Below are positions 36,036 through 46,953 of a DNA stretch of 64,000 bases, piece by piece (within the stretch, counting starts at the first letter, position 1; each line of letters begins with the position of its first letter). The notes below the pieces were generated by a model. The model saw only the letters and a list, made by a program, of their open reading frames with translations. It searched no databases and was not told the origin of the DNA. This stretch comes from Shewanella sp. 1CM18E (lineage in GTDB: Bacteria > Pseudomonadota > Gammaproteobacteria > Enterobacterales > Shewanellaceae), in NCBI RefSeq assembly GCF_023161665.1, contig NZ_JALNTW010000002.1, forward strand, positions 493,183 through 557,182, written 5' to 3'. The position numbers and the translations under genes were made by a program.

Positions 36036-36917
36036 ATGGAATTTGGCTTAGCGACTGAGTCTCGCTCTATCGAATACCGCAGTCCTATGGGGACAGGTAT
36101 GTCGATGCCGCTTGAGGTTGATCTTGTCGATATTATTCAGCAATTGCATCAGCATCTTGATCCCCGGACAGTATTTGCCTGTTTTGGCAAAATCATGGGG
36201 CAACATTTGCCGCTATATGGGATCCGCTTGGAATATAAAGACTTCCAGTTTCATTGGGGCCAGCAGCAAGGTTATGTAATTGAGCAAAACATAACTTTTG
36301 CAGAGCGTAAATTTACCATTAACTATATGCTTAAAGCGCCTTTAGTGCCGTCGCAAACCCAAAGATTAGCGCAATTACAATCTTTGGTTTTACAGCCATT
36401 AGTCAATGCAGTGCAATATAAAGAGATGTCGCAGCAGGCGATGTACGACTCACTGACAAAACTGGGTAATCGTCACTACTACCGTGAAAGCCTAAGAAAA
36501 GAGATTGCACGCGCCCAGCGAAATCAAACCCCATTGAGCCTAATCGCATTAGACTTAGATAACTTTAAACAGCTCAATGATGACTTTGGCCACCAACTTG
36601 GTGACAACGCGCTGATAGAATTTGCAGAACTACTCAATAGCACTATCAGGGATACGGATCTGGCATTTCGAATTGGTGGCGATGAATTTACTATTTTACT
36701 GCAAGCGGATACCAAGGTTGCTTCAATGCTTTGCCAGCGCATTTTAGATGCATTAGCAAGCCATGACTATCTTGAAAAGTATCAAGTCAGTACGAGTATG
36801 GGCATAGCCCTGTGGCAAGTGAACGATACAGAAAAGAGCCTGTATTTACGTGCTGACAACGCACTATACAAGGCAAAAGCAGCCGGCAGACAGTGTTTTC
36901 AAATTCAGAGTGTATAG
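36036..36917 (+). CDS. GGDEF diguanylate cyclase
   Basis: 293 aa, soluble. The N-terminal ~130 residues (VDIIQQLHQHLDPRTVFACFGKIMG...) match no domain I can name and may be a GAF-like sensor. A GGDEF domain covers about 135-293 (YDSLTKLGNRHYY, LDLDNFKQLNDDFGH, active site Gly214-Phe218 GGDEF). The inhibitory I-site RxxD is intact as Arg205-Asp208, five residues before GGDEF, so both c-di-GMP synthesis and product inhibition are expected. The input signal is unknown. Start supported by GGGAGA upstream. Confidence 0.9.
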   Translation: MEFGLATESRSIEYRSPMGTGMSMPLEVDLVDIIQQLHQHLDPRTVFACFGKIMGQHLPLYGIRLEYKDFQFHWGQQQGYVIEQNITFAERKFTINYMLKAPLVPSQTQRLAQLQSLVLQPLVNAVQYKEMSQQAMYDSLTKLGNRHYYRESLRKEIARAQRNQTPLSLIALDLDNFKQLNDDFGHQLGDNALIEFAELLNSTIRDTDLAFRIGGDEFTILLQADTKVASMLCQRILDALASHDYLEKYQVSTSMGIALWQVNDTEKSLYLRADNALYKAKAAGRQCFQIQSV

Positions 36918-37032
36918 TATTCAATATATGTACTGTTCATTGAATACTCAACTTTGGAACCTTTGTACTAAAACGAAAAGTCGATGCTAAAGACATCTCT
37001 AACATCTAAGTTAGATTTAATTTGGACTAAGG

Positions 37033-37056
37033 TGCTTAGGGACTTAGGGACTTAGG
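37033..37056. repeat. Three-copy 8-bp tandem repeat GACTTAGG
   Basis: Units at 37033-37040 (first base pair varied), 37041-37048 and 37049-37056, in the gap between the GGDEF gene and tilS. No function is evident. Confidence 0.7.
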
Positions 37057-37100
37057 AGCGATAAGTATGTTTAAACTAGCACTGAATAAATAAACCCAAA

Positions 37101-38615
37101 CTAGTTAATAAAAATACGTAAACCATAGTTGGTAGCGATTAAGTCACAGTCTTGCTGTTTATCCATATCGGCAGCTGCACGCTTTGCTAAAAAAGCTTTC
37201 TCAACCCAGTATCCAATAGCGGCTACTAGTTTACCGTTATAACACAACAGCGGCACACGTCCTCGCTTCCAAGGCGGAAGCTCAAGTTCTTGCCAGAGCT
37301 TTTTAAGTTCACGACCTTTGCTTCTAAAGTGCGGCTGACAACGAGTACTCCCAGGTAATGCGTACACTATGGAGATTGATTCAGACTCAAGCGGTAATCT
37401 ACAAATTGCAGTACTTTGCCCGCGACTGTTTAATTGTTGCTCTTTTTCCCCTGCACTGTTCAACTCAATTGTTGTTAATTCTAGCCCTTTAAGTGGCACA
37501 AGCTGCGCAGATAGATACTCACCTGTTGGTAACAGTAATTTACCGGATGTTAATTCATCGATGCTTACCAGTTCAACTGGGGTAATCTGTTTGGCGTTAT
37601 GCTCTGCAAGATCTGGCTTAGTAAAATAGCCATTTTGCTTAAACCGGCGAATAACAACATCGGCTAAGCGGATCTCAACCTTAGCGTCATCTTTGGCGTG
37701 GAGTAACTGAGCAAGAATTTGCTCCCCTTGCACCTTAGATGGCGGGGCAAAGCCGTGCTCATCCATAAAGCCGCGTAATAATAGCGACTGCCAAGCGCTA
37801 GAGTAATTTGCTAAAGCATCAAGCTTTAATACCGATTCGTTAGCTATTTTCTGTTTAACCAATGGCAATTTAGTCGCAATTTCTTCATCAAGCACTGATT
37901 GCTGTAAAGCACATAGCTCAGCACTACGACTAGCAGTTGTAGCAATTGCGCTCCAACGCTGCTTAAGCTTAGGTATGATAGCTAAACGTAAAAAATTGCG
38001 GTCATACTTATCATCGAAATTACTTTCATCTTCAATATGAACAATATTATGTTTAGCGGCAAAGGCCTCAACTTGTTCTTTGCTTTGCTCAAGTAAGGGT
38101 CTAGCAACCCAATAACGCTGCTTAAAACCTTGCACCTTGCCCATAGCGGCAAGCCCTTTGGGCCCTAAACCACGCTTTAGCGCTAGCAGCACCGTCTCTA
38201 ACTGATCATCTTGATGATGCGCAGTGATCAGCACGTCATTAAAATTAAGCTCTTCAAGCAACGCTTGGTAACGCACGTTTCTTGCTTCAGCTTCAACACT
38301 TAATCGCGGCGCTTGGTTAACCTTTACTCGCTTAACCTTGCACTCAATACCGTATTTGGCAGCTTGAGATAAACAATGTTCACTCCAGCTATCTGCATTC
38401 GCACTTAAACCATGGTGAACATGCACTAACAAACATTCAATATGGTTGTTAATACGAGCAAATTGCCCTAAGCCATAGGCTAAGACTTCAGAGTCAACTC
38501 CGCCGCTGTATGCCAGCACAAGCTTGCGCTTGCTATGGCTTGCAATAGGGCTAGGTTGTGTACTCGGCACAGTTATCTGCGCTAAACAATCTTGAATCAG
38601 GGCAACAATATTCAT
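37101..38615 (-). CDS. tilS: tRNA(Ile)-lysidine synthase
   Basis: 504 aa. PP-loop SGGVDS at residues 37-42 binds ATP; HHQDDQLETVLLALKRG and the C-terminal substrate-binding domain (FRSKGRELKKLWQELELPPWKRGRVPLL) are family hallmarks. It converts C34 of the tRNA-Ile CAU anticodon to lysidine and is essential in most bacteria. Starts 29 bp behind the dnaE stop with no strong ribosome-binding site; the expected intervening accA gene is absent. Confidence 0.95.
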   Translation of the reverse strand: MNIVALIQDCLAQITVPSTQPSPIASHSKRKLVLAYSGGVDSEVLAYGLGQFARINNHIECLLVHVHHGLSANADSWSEHCLSQAAKYGIECKVKRVKVNQAPRLSVEAEARNVRYQALLEELNFNDVLITAHHQDDQLETVLLALKRGLGPKGLAAMGKVQGFKQRYWVARPLLEQSKEQVEAFAAKHNIVHIEDESNFDDKYDRNFLRLAIIPKLKQRWSAIATTASRSAELCALQQSVLDEEIATKLPLVKQKIANESVLKLDALANYSSAWQSLLLRGFMDEHGFAPPSKVQGEQILAQLLHAKDDAKVEIRLADVVIRRFKQNGYFTKPDLAEHNAKQITPVELVSIDELTSGKLLLPTGEYLSAQLVPLKGLELTTIELNSAGEKEQQLNSRGQSTAICRLPLESESISIVYALPGSTRCQPHFRSKGRELKKLWQELELPPWKRGRVPLLCYNGKLVAAIGYWVEKAFLAKRAAADMDKQQDCDLIATNYGLRIFIN

Positions 38616-38644
38616 ATTAGAAAGTCATTAACTTAAAAACTGTC

Positions 38645-41600
38645 TTAAAAAACAATCTTAACCTTATCTGAACCTGTTAATGATTCTAGGGCCAGCATTA
38701 ACTCATCGGTTGGATTAACTCGCCAATCATCACCTAAAGTAAATTGTGCGGCAGATTGTGGCTGAGCATAATTAATAATGACAGGTACAGCACCGGCTTT
38801 CCAAGGCTCTACAGCAGCTTGAAATTCACCCAACCATTGTGGATTAACCGTTTCTGCTTGCAGGTCAATTTCGACTGCATGAGCAAAGTGGCTGCGTGCT
38901 TCGCCCATATCGATAATGTTGCGCGCAGTCATGCGGTTTCCGCCGGAGAAGTCATCAAAGCTCACTTCACCTTCAATAATCAAAATACGGTCTTTTTCAA
39001 GCAAATGATTAAACTTCTCAAATGCTTCAGTAAATAGCATAACCTCTAGACGCGCACTCTTATCATCAAGGGTTACCAGCCCCATTTTTGATCCGCGCTT
39101 GGTCATCATCACGCGTGTTGCAACCACCAAACCCGCAGCTTTCATGGTCTTGCCGCGATCAGTTGGGTGCACATCTTTCAATCGACCGGATGTGTAATGC
39201 TTCAGCTCTTTCAGATACTGGTTAATAGGGTGACCCGTTAAGTATAAACCTAAGGTGTCACGCTCACCTTCTAGCCAAACTTTATCAGGCCAAGGCGTAC
39301 ACTCAACAAATTGCTGCTTGCTGTCTTCAGGCTCGCTATTAAGCAAACCAAACATATCGTGCTGACCAATAGCCTCAGCTTTTGCGTGTTGATCAGCTGC
39401 ACGAATAGCTTCTGGCAGAGTTGCCATCATTGCTGCTCGATGTGGACCAAGATTATCCAATGCGCCAGCGCAGATGAGTTTTTCAATTACCCGGCGGTTT
39501 AGCTTTTTAAGATCGACTCGAGCACAAAAATCGAATAAATCGATAAACGGCCCGTTTTCACGTGCTTTTAGAATCGACTCAACTGGACCTTCACCCACAC
39601 CTTTTACAGCGCCAATGCCATAAACGATATTTAAATCATCATCTACCGTAAATCTAAACAAGCCTTTGTTTACATCAGGTGGCAACAATGGCATCCCCAT
39701 GCGCTCACACTCATCAACTAAGGTCACGATTTTGTCTGTGTTATCCATATCGGCAGACATTACCGCCGCCATAAACTGAGCCGGATAATGGGTTTTTAAC
39801 CACAGTGTTTGATAAGATACTAACGCGTAAGCAGCCGAGTGAGATTTGTTAAAACCGTAACCTGCGAACTTTTCTACCAAGTCGAAGATTTTCATCGACA
39901 AGTCGCCGTCGACGCCATTCTTTATCGCACCAGCTTCAAACGTACCACGCTGCTTAGCCATCTCTTCCGGCTTTTTCTTACCCATTGCACGACGAAGCAT
40001 GTCCGCGCCGCCCAAGGTGTAGCCAGCAAGAACCTGGGCAATCTGCATTACCTGCTCTTGATACAAAATAATGCCGTAAGTCGGTGACAATAACTCTTTT
40101 AACGACTCGTGCTGATACTCTGCATCTGGGTACGATACTTCCTCACGGCCGTGCTTACGCTCAATAAAGTTATCAACCATGCCCGATTGCAGCGGCCCAG
40201 GTCTAAACAGTGCTACTAGTGCAATCATATCTTCAAAGCAGTCGGGCTGAAGACGTTTAATCAAGTCTTTCATACCACGGGATTCAAGCTGGAATACCGC
40301 AGTTGTTTCATAGCGCTGTAATAACTTAAAGCACTTAGGATCGGTGAGTGAAATCGATTCGATTCTTACTCGCTCTTCACCATTTTTGTCTTTAACGGCG
40401 TTCACCATCTGTAACGCCCAGTCAATAATGGTGAGCGTTCGAAGACCCAAGAAGTCGAACTTTACCAAACCTGCAGTTTCAACGTCGTTTTTATCGAACT
40501 GAGTAACTGGGTTTAAACCTTCAGTATCACAGTAAATTGGCGAGAAGTCGGTAATCTTAGTTGGCGCGATAACCACACCACCGGCGTGCTTACCCGCGTT
40601 ACGTGTTACACCTTCCAAAATACGGCACATGTCGATAAGATCTTTGACTTCTTCATCACCGTCATATGATTCTTGCAGCCCTGGCTCGACCTCAAAAGCT
40701 TTTGCGAGTGTCATACCCGGTTCAGCTGGGATCATCTTTGAAATACGGTCAACGAAACCGTATGGGTGACCTAGCACACGGCCAACATCTCGAATAACAG
40801 CTTTTGCCGCCATGGTACCAAAAGTAATAATCTGCGATACCGCATCACGGCCATATAGGTCAGCTACGTGGTCAATCACCTCATCACGTCTATCCATGCA
40901 AAAGTCGACATCGAAGTCGGGCATAGATACACGTTCTGGGTTAAGAAATCGCTCGAACAGCAAATCGTATTCAAGTGGATCCAAATCGGTAATTTTAAGT
41001 GCGTAAGCCACAAGCGAACCCGCACCCGAACCACGGCCAGGACCAATAGGGATATCGTTGTCTTTACCCCACTGAATGAACTCCATTACGATAAGGAAGT
41101 AACCAGGGAATCCCATTTGGTTAATAACTTTAAGCTCAACATCAAGACGTTCATCATACTCAGGACGACGTTCAGCTCTTACTTCAGGATCAGGGAATAA
41201 AAATTCTAAGCGTTCTTCTAAACCTTTCTCAGACACATCAACCAAAAAGTCTTCAATGGTCAAGTCACCCGTCGGAAAATTAGGTAGGAAGTATTCGTGC
41301 AAACGCACTGTAACGTTACAGCGTTTTGCAATTTCAACTGTATTTTGAATCGCTTCAGGAATATCTTCAAACAGCTCACACATCTCTTCGCTGCTTTTAA
41401 AATACTGTTGGTCGCTATACTTTTTCGGCCGGCGAGGATCCGCAAGGGTAAAGCCATCATAAATGGCAACCCGGATCTCATGGGCATCAAATTGATCTGG
41501 TTTGGCAAATACCACTTGGTTGGTGGCCACAACAGGCAAATCTTTTTGCTCTGCTAGTTCGACCGCCAAATGTAAATAGCGTTCTTCATCAGGGCGACCT

Positions 41601-42115
41601 GTGCGCAATAGCTCTAAGTAATAGCGATCTGGAAAATGAGTTTGATAGAAGCTAATCAAGCTATCAACTTGCCCGCGGTTCTCTTTGAGTAACGCGCGAC
41701 CAACATCACCGTCTTTACCTCCAGACAGCAATATTAAGCCTTCACTGTATTTAGCTAGCCATTCTTGATCGATTACCGCTTTATCATTAATGTTACCGCG
41801 CAAGTATGCATCACTAATGAGCAAAGTCAGATTAGAGTAACCAGTATTGTCCATCGCCAATGCAGTGATTGAGCAAAAGTCGTCAAAACCTGGCACCTGT
41901 AACCAAAAGTCTGTACCAATAATCGGCTTAATACCGTTACCATGACAAGCCTCGTAGAACTTCACTAGTCCGCACATATTAGTTTGATCTGTAAGGGCAA
42001 CTGCGGGCATTCCGAGCTCGGCCACTTTACCTATAATTGGCTTAACTTTAGAGAGTCCATCTGACATGGAAAAATCACTATGGACGCGTAAATGCACAAA
42101 ACGTGGATCAGACAT
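38645..42115 (-). CDS. dnaE: DNA polymerase III alpha subunit
   Basis: 1156 aa from the ATG at 42113-42115 ([20 protein letters not shown], the usual family start). PHP domain at the N-terminus ([16 protein letters not shown]), catalytic Asp pair in MPDFDVDF near residues 398-404, [12 protein letters not shown] and [30 protein letters not shown] in the fingers, helix-hairpin-helix [15 protein letters not shown], and an OB-fold near 990 ([19 protein letters not shown]). It is the replicative polymerase of the chromosome. Follows rnhB and precedes tilS directly. Confidence 0.98.
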   Translation of the reverse strand: MSDPRFVHLRVHSDFSMSDGLSKVKPIIGKVAELGMPAVALTDQTNMCGLVKFYEACHGNGIKPIIGTDFWLQVPGFDDFCSITALAMDNTGYSNLTLLISDAYLRGNINDKAVIDQEWLAKYSEGLILLSGGKDGDVGRALLKENRGQVDSLISFYQTHFPDRYYLELLRTGRPDEERYLHLAVELAEQKDLPVVATNQVVFAKPDQFDAHEIRVAIYDGFTLADPRRPKKYSDQQYFKSSEEMCELFEDIPEAIQNTVEIAKRCNVTVRLHEYFLPNFPTGDLTIEDFLVDVSEKGLEERLEFLFPDPEVRAERRPEYDERLDVELKVINQMGFPGYFLIVMEFIQWGKDNDIPIGPGRGSGAGSLVAYALKITDLDPLEYDLLFERFLNPERVSMPDFDVDFCMDRRDEVIDHVADLYGRDAVSQIITFGTMAAKAVIRDVGRVLGHPYGFVDRISKMIPAEPGMTLAKAFEVEPGLQESYDGDEEVKDLIDMCRILEGVTRNAGKHAGGVVIAPTKITDFSPIYCDTEGLNPVTQFDKNDVETAGLVKFDFLGLRTLTIIDWALQMVNAVKDKNGEERVRIESISLTDPKCFKLLQRYETTAVFQLESRGMKDLIKRLQPDCFEDMIALVALFRPGPLQSGMVDNFIERKHGREEVSYPDAEYQHESLKELLSPTYGIILYQEQVMQIAQVLAGYTLGGADMLRRAMGKKKPEEMAKQRGTFEAGAIKNGVDGDLSMKIFDLVEKFAGYGFNKSHSAAYALVSYQTLWLKTHYPAQFMAAVMSADMDNTDKIVTLVDECERMGMPLLPPDVNKGLFRFTVDDDLNIVYGIGAVKGVGEGPVESILKARENGPFIDLFDFCARVDLKKLNRRVIEKLICAGALDNLGPHRAAMMATLPEAIRAADQHAKAEAIGQHDMFGLLNSEPEDSKQQFVECTPWPDKVWLEGERDTLGLYLTGHPINQYLKELKHYTSGRLKDVHPTDRGKTMKAAGLVVATRVMMTKRGSKMGLVTLDDKSARLEVMLFTEAFEKFNHLLEKDRILIIEGEVSFDDFSGGNRMTARNIIDMGEARSHFAHAVEIDLQAETVNPQWLGEFQAAVEPWKAGAVPVIINYAQPQSAAQFTLGDDWRVNPTDELMLALESLTGSDKVKIVF

Positions 42116-42277
42116 AATATGGAGTATCTTTCTTTTTGATAGATGAAGACGGCTAGTCAATCTTACAGGGTAAAACATGGGCCAACAGCAAACAAGTTAA
42201 ACTGTTAGCCCTGATGATAGATGTGTTAGTTTTCGCGCGACTCAGGTAGATTTTGCAAGCGATTGCAACAAGCAAAG

Positions 42278-42895
42278 TTAGTTTTGCTCTAACGCCTCAC
42301 GAACCGGTCTAAAACTCTTACGGTGTTCAGGCAATACACCATGTTCAGCTAACGCCTCAAAATGGGCTTTAGTTGGATAGCCTTTATGCTTTTCAAATCC
42401 AAATTGGGGATACTGAGCAGCCAACACTTCCATTTCACGATCGCGAACCACTTTAGCAATGATAGATGCGGCACTAATTGCATCAATCAAGCCATCACCT
42501 TTGATGATTGCATGACTTTCAACGCCAAAATCAGGTGTACGATTACCATCAACCAATACACTTGTCGGCCTAATAGAAAGCCCTGCCACAGCTCGCTGCA
42601 TGGCAAGCATAGTTGCATGCAAGATATTAAGCTCATCAATCTCTTGAGGTGTTGCCGAGCCAACACTAACACTCAAAGCTTTTTGCTGGATTTGCTCAAA
42701 CAATAATTCACGCTTCTTCTCAGACAACTTTTTGGAGTCATTTAAGCCTTCAATCGGATTATTAGGATCTAAAATCACCGCTGCTGTGACCACATTACCA
42801 ATTAGCGGACCACGTCCAACTTCATCGACACCTGCATATTGCCCAACACAAATCTGAGCAACTTGCTCAGGTGTTATACCTTTAATCACCGCCAT
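42278..42895 (-). CDS. rnhB: Ribonuclease HII
   Basis: 205 aa, standard length. N-terminal [16 protein letters not shown] carries the catalytic Asp-Glu pair; [14 protein letters not shown] and [12 protein letters not shown], and [14 protein letters not shown] are further family motifs. It removes ribonucleotides from DNA. Its ATG overlaps the lpxB stop (TAATG). Confidence 0.97.
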   Translation of the reverse strand: MAVIKGITPEQVAQICVGQYAGVDEVGRGPLIGNVVTAAVILDPNNPIEGLNDSKKLSEKKRELLFEQIQQKALSVSVGSATPQEIDELNILHATMLAMQRAVAGLSIRPTSVLVDGNRTPDFGVESHAIIKGDGLIDAISAASIIAKVVRDREMEVLAAQYPQFGFEKHKGYPTKAHFEALAEHGVLPEHRKSFRPVREALEQN

Positions 42896-44046
42896 TAAAT
42901 TTTATCCTCTACTAACTTAATCACGGCATCTGCAGCGCGAGCACTAGCATCACGCTTTAGCGTTTTGTGCATTGCCATAAAGCGATCATGCATTGGCGTA
43001 AAATCGCTATCTAGTTGCACACCTATTGCTTGAGCAATTTTTTCAGGCGTACAATCTGCCTGAATAAGCTCCTCAACAATATCGTCATCAGCCAGTAAAT
43101 TCGGCAATGAGTAACGCTTGGTGAGCATCATGCCTTTGGCAATGCGGTAAGTAATTGGGCTGACGCGATAGGCGACCACCATAGGACGCTTCACTAACAT
43201 AGCTTCGAGCGTTGCAGTACCCGATGCGAGCAAGATGCAATCACTTGCTGCCATCACTTCACGGGATTGGCCTTCGACTAAATGGATCTCTAAGTCTGGC
43301 GCGTGCTCACGTAATGCCAGCTCAAACTGTTCACGCCTTGTTTGATTAACTAAAGGCGTCACGAACTTAATGTCTGGGTAGCGCTGTTTAATCAAAGACG
43401 CAGCTTTGACAAACGGCTCAGCTAACATTTTCAGCTCGCCACCACGAGAGCCCGGCAAAATCGCTAAATATTCGGCTTGTGGATCTAAACCTAGCAGCTC
43501 CCTTACCTGTGCTTTGTCACTTTCTAATGGGATATCATCAGCTAACGTATGACCAACAAAGGTACAAGGTACTTGGTATTCATCATAAAACGCTTTTTCA
43601 AAAGGCAGTAAAGACAACACCATATCGGTTGCCTTAGCAATTTTGAAAATACGTTTTGGTCGCCACGCCCACACTGATGGGCTGACATAATGCACGGTTT
43701 TAATACCACGTGCTTTAAGCTTTAACTCTAAGCCAATATTAAAATCAGGTGCGTCGATACCAATAAAGCAGTCTGGTGCTAACTGAGTAATTTCGTCAAC
43801 TAAAGTCGCGCGCACTTTTAACAGTCTTGGTAAGCGGGATAAGACCTCGACAATGCCCATAACCGCTAATTCTTCATAAGAGAAAATAGATTCAAAACCC
43901 AACGCGTCCATACGCGGGCCACCAATGCCTACAAACCTTGCATCAGGGTATTGTTTTTGCAGTGCCTTAATTAAGCCTGCTCCGAGGATGTCGCCGGAGA
44001 TCTCCCCTGCAACCATTGCAAATACTCGAGAATTATTTGAACGCAT
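42895..44046 (-). CDS. lpxB: Lipid-A-disaccharide synthase
   Basis: 383 aa GT19 glycosyltransferase. [14 protein letters not shown] at residues 13-26, [26 protein letters not shown] and [13 protein letters not shown] are diagnostic. Joins UDP-2,3-diacylglucosamine and lipid X to make the lipid A disaccharide at the inner membrane surface. Translationally coupled to rnhB downstream; separated from lpxA by 69 bp carrying a terminator-like hairpin. Confidence 0.97.
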   Translation of the reverse strand: MRSNNSRVFAMVAGEISGDILGAGLIKALQKQYPDARFVGIGGPRMDALGFESIFSYEELAVMGIVEVLSRLPRLLKVRATLVDEITQLAPDCFIGIDAPDFNIGLELKLKARGIKTVHYVSPSVWAWRPKRIFKIAKATDMVLSLLPFEKAFYDEYQVPCTFVGHTLADDIPLESDKAQVRELLGLDPQAEYLAILPGSRGGELKMLAEPFVKAASLIKQRYPDIKFVTPLVNQTRREQFELALREHAPDLEIHLVEGQSREVMAASDCILLASGTATLEAMLVKRPMVVAYRVSPITYRIAKGMMLTKRYSLPNLLADDDIVEELIQADCTPEKIAQAIGVQLDSDFTPMHDRFMAMHKTLKRDASARAADAVIKLVEDKI

Positions 44047-44081
44047 AGATAGGTATCTGTGATTTTAATGAGATAAAAACA

Positions 44082-44106
44082 AAGAACCCGTTATTAAACG
44101 GGCTCT
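44082..44106 (-). terminator. Terminator-like hairpin between lpxA and lpxB
   Basis: On the minus strand, AAGAGCCCGTT / AACGGGTTCTT with loop TAAT forms an 11-bp stem (one G-U pair), followed by TGTTTTTATC. It has the form of a Rho-independent terminator in the middle of the lpx operon, suggesting partial termination before lpxB. Confidence 0.65.
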
Positions 44107-44115
44107 TAAGTTGTA

Positions 44116-44886
44116 CTAGCGAATAATGCCTCGCTGAGATGAAGCGACAAATTCAATTAGCATTTGAACCTGTTCATCATCAATCGCAGCCTCTTTAAGC
44201 TGCTCAACCGCTTCGGCAACCGTTAAGCTACTGCGATAAAGGGTTTTATAAGCCCTTCGTACTGAAAGCTGAGACTCTTTTGAGAAGCCACGACGCTTCA
44301 TACCTTCAATGTTCAGGCCTCTTGGAATTGCAGGCGAACCTGAAGCCATCACAAATGGCGGCACATCATTTAAAATGAGCGAACTGCCAGCGGTAAATGC
44401 GTGAGCACCAATATGCACGAACTGATGTACACCAGTCATACCACCTAAAATAGCCCAGTCACCCACATGTACATGACCTGCAATAGAAGCGTTATTTGCC
44501 ATAATCACGTTACTGCCAACAACGCAGTCATGAGCGATGTGTACGTAAGCCATAAACAGGTTGTTTGAACCAATACGCGTTTCCCACTCATCTTGAGTGG
44601 TACCGCGGTGAATGGTTACTGATTCACGGATAACGTTATTGTCACCGATAATCAGACGAGTCGGTTCGCCAGCATACTTTTTGTCTTGGCAATCTTCGCC
44701 AACAGAAGCAAACTGGTAAAACTTGTTGCCTTTGCCAATAACGGTTGGGCCTTTCACAACAACGTGCGAACTAAACCAACAGTCATCCCCAATCTCAACG
44801 TCTGCACCAATGTAAGTCCACGGACCAATGGTTACGTTTTTGCCAATTTTGGCATCTGGATGGATATAAGCTAATTTATCTATCAC
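44116..44886 (-). CDS. lpxA: UDP-N-acetylglucosamine O-acyltransferase
   Basis: 256 aa, hexapeptide acyltransferase. Starts with GTG (overlapping the fabZ TGA, so coupled); begins [23 protein letters not shown]. Left-handed beta-helix hexads run to about residue 190, with the catalytic His in [13 protein letters not shown] (near 125) and the C-terminal [10 protein letters not shown]. It transfers a hydroxyacyl chain from ACP to UDP-GlcNAc in the first step of lipid A synthesis. The partial-termination hairpin follows it. Confidence 0.97.
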   Translation of the reverse strand: MIDKLAYIHPDAKIGKNVTIGPWTYIGADVEIGDDCWFSSHVVVKGPTVIGKGNKFYQFASVGEDCQDKKYAGEPTRLIIGDNNVIRESVTIHRGTTQDEWETRIGSNNLFMAYVHIAHDCVVGSNVIMANNASIAGHVHVGDWAILGGMTGVHQFVHIGAHAFTAGSSLILNDVPPFVMASGSPAIPRGLNIEGMKRRGFSKESQLSVRRAYKTLYRSSLTVAEAVEQLKEAAIDDEQVQMLIEFVASSQRGIIR

Positions 44887-45344
44887 TTAGAAATCTCTCT
44901 ACGTGCACACATGATTTCTGCTGAACAAACAACTTCGCCATCCACTTTTGCAACGCCAGTAAACACGCCAATCCCGCGGCGCTCTTTAATCATCTGTACT
45001 TCAAAATGAAGTTGGTCACCTGGCTCAACTACGCGCTTAAAGCGTGCTTTGTCAATACCAGCGAAATAATATAGCACATCATTCGATGGCTCTGTGCTCA
45101 TGGTTTTAAACGCAAGAAGACCAGTAGCTTGCGCCATTGCTTCTAAGATAAGTACGCCAGGCATCACAGGTTGAACCGGGAAGTGTCCCTGGAAAAATGG
45201 CTCATTAATCGTGACGTTTTTGATAGCGTGTAATGTTTCACCAGGAGTGAAATCTAGTACTCTATCGATCAATAAAAATGGATACCTATGAGGTAAAAAT
45301 TTTAGGATCTCTTTGATATCCATTGTATTCAATTGATTTGACAC
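44883..45344 (-). CDS. fabZ: 3-hydroxyacyl-ACP dehydratase FabZ
   Basis: 153 aa with a GTG start placed behind AAGGAAAG; a downstream in-frame ATG at codon 8 is a weaker choice. The catalytic His ([13 protein letters not shown], His19) and Glu ([13 protein letters not shown]) are present. It dehydrates beta-hydroxyacyl-ACP in fatty acid synthesis and shares substrate with LpxA/LpxD. Within the lpxD-fabZ-lpxA-lpxB block. Confidence 0.97.
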   Translation of the reverse strand: MSNQLNTMDIKEILKFLPHRYPFLLIDRVLDFTPGETLHAIKNVTINEPFFQGHFPVQPVMPGVLILEAMAQATGLLAFKTMSTEPSNDVLYYFAGIDKARFKRVVEPGDQLHFEVQMIKERRGIGVFTGVAKVDGEVVCSAEIMCARREISK

Positions 45345-45375
45345 AAAACTTTCCTTTATCTGCTCTAAGCAGTAT

Positions 45376-46392
45376 TTACTTTACGTTATTTTCTAACGCT
45401 TTAACGCGTTGGAATAGCGTATCTAGCTGTCTAAAACGAACTGTATTCTTACGCCATAGCTTGTTATCCATCGCAACCGTTGCCGATGAGTAAACACCCG
45501 CCTCGCGAATAACACTAGTGACATTAGTACTACCGGTGATATGTACACCGTCAGTAATGCTTAAATGGCCTGAAATAGCACAGTTACCACCAATAATGCA
45601 GTGTTTACCAATCGTGACACTACCAGCAACAACAGTACTACCTGCAATGGCTGTATTTGCACCAATGATATCATTGTGCGCTATCTGAACTTGGTTATCT
45701 AAAATAACCCCGTCGTGAATTTCTGTGTGATCGATTGCGCCGCGGTCGACTGTGGTATTAGCGCCAATTTCAACGCGGTCACCAATACGAACTCCACCTG
45801 TTTGCGGGATTTTAATCCATTGACCACGCTCATTAGCGTAGCCAAAACCATCAGAACCCAAAATTGCGCCTGAGTGGATAATACAGTCTTGGCCTAAATG
45901 CACATTATGGTAAACCGTTACATTAGCCCATAAACGTGTGTTTGAACCAATTACACTGTCTTGACCAACAACAGAGCCTGCACCGATTTGCACGCCATTA
46001 CCTAAAATAACGTTTTCACCAATAACCGCGTTTGCACCAATAGCAACATCTTCGCCTAGCATAGCAGACGCTGCAATTTGTGCTGATGGATGGATACTGT
46101 CTGCCGCTTTTGGTGTGGTATCAAGAAATTGTGCAATGCGCGCGAAACCTACATATGGATCATTTAGTACGATCGCATTGCCTACAAAATCTTCCGCATC
46201 TTTTGGCGTCATTAAGATCGCAGACGCAGCTGAACTTGCCAGCTGCGAACGATACTTAGAATTAGCCAAGAAAGAGATTTGACCTGGACCTGCACCGTCC
46301 AAGGTTCCAACAGTTGAAATCTCAACTGTTTCATCACCTTGAACGTCTGCATTTAAATGGTCAGCCAATACTCTTAACGTATAGCTTTTCAT
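45376..46392 (-). CDS. lpxD: UDP-3-O-(3-hydroxyacyl)glucosamine N-acyltransferase
   Basis: 338 aa. N-terminal uridine-binding domain followed by hexapeptide beta-helix repeats ([24 protein letters not shown]..., residues about 110-300), with His in [10 protein letters not shown] and [26 protein letters not shown], diagnostic for LpxD. Third enzyme of lipid A synthesis. It lies 4 bp after skp and 31 bp before fabZ. Confidence 0.97.
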   Translation of the reverse strand: MKSYTLRVLADHLNADVQGDETVEISTVGTLDGAGPGQISFLANSKYRSQLASSAASAILMTPKDAEDFVGNAIVLNDPYVGFARIAQFLDTTPKAADSIHPSAQIAASAMLGEDVAIGANAVIGENVILGNGVQIGAGSVVGQDSVIGSNTRLWANVTVYHNVHLGQDCIIHSGAILGSDGFGYANERGQWIKIPQTGGVRIGDRVEIGANTTVDRGAIDHTEIHDGVILDNQVQIAHNDIIGANTAIAGSTVVAGSVTIGKHCIIGGNCAISGHLSITDGVHITGSTNVTSVIREAGVYSSATVAMDNKLWRKNTVRFRQLDTLFQRVKALENNVK

Positions 46393-46396
46393 CTAA

Positions 46397-46903
46397 TTAG
46401 TTGCCTTTACCTAAAGCTTCAACCACTTTGTTACTGATGTCAGCGCTAGGCTTAACATAGATAACGGCACCACGTTGAAGCACCATGTCATACTGCTCTT
46501 TTTCAGCAATAGTGTTAATAGTCTTTTGAACTTGTAATAACAGCTTGTTTTGCTCTTCGCCGTTACGACGACGCATATCTTCATCTAACGCTTTGCCTTT
46601 TAATTGTAGCTCAGCTTTCATAGATTCCATTTTGCGAACCATTTCAGTCTTTTGAGACTCGCTCATCAAAGCCGCATCACGTTGCTGTTTTTCTAGTAAA
46701 CCACGAAGCTCTTCTTGCATCTTTTGCACAGCGGCTACACGATCACCAAATTCAGCTTTCAACGTTTCGTTTACTTGCTCACGCTGTGGTAACTGCTCAA
46801 ACACGGCTTGCATGTCAACAACTGCGATCTTTTCAGCATGCGCCGCTAGAGGTGCACCTAAAAGAACCAAAACCATCATTGCGCGATTTAACATCTTATT
46901 CAA
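46397..46903 (-). CDS. skp: Periplasmic chaperone Skp/OmpH
   Basis: 168 aa with a signal peptide (VLVLLGAPLAAHA). The TTG start at 46901-46903 has AAAGGAG 6-7 bp before it; the ATG three codons later is too far (about 15 bp) for that site. The mature part is a coiled coil rich in Glu, Gln, Lys (QEELRGLLEKQQRDAALMSESQKTEM), as in the tentacles of Skp. Holds unfolded outer membrane proteins on the way to BamA, encoded immediately upstream. Confidence 0.95.
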   Translation of the reverse strand: MNKMLNRAMMVLVLLGAPLAAHAEKIAVVDMQAVFEQLPQREQVNETLKAEFGDRVAAVQKMQEELRGLLEKQQRDAALMSESQKTEMVRKMESMKAELQLKGKALDEDMRRRNGEEQNKLLLQVQKTINTIAEKEQYDMVLQRGAVIYVKPSADISNKVVEALGKGN

Positions 46904-46953
46904 AACAAACTCCTTTATTTCAGCAAAACTTGCCGACTTTTATAAATTGATTT

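Noticed and set aside
39839..40087. Plus-strand open frame within dnaE
   Set aside because: Lies wholly inside dnaE on the other strand, has no ribosome-binding site and no family pattern; a shadow frame.
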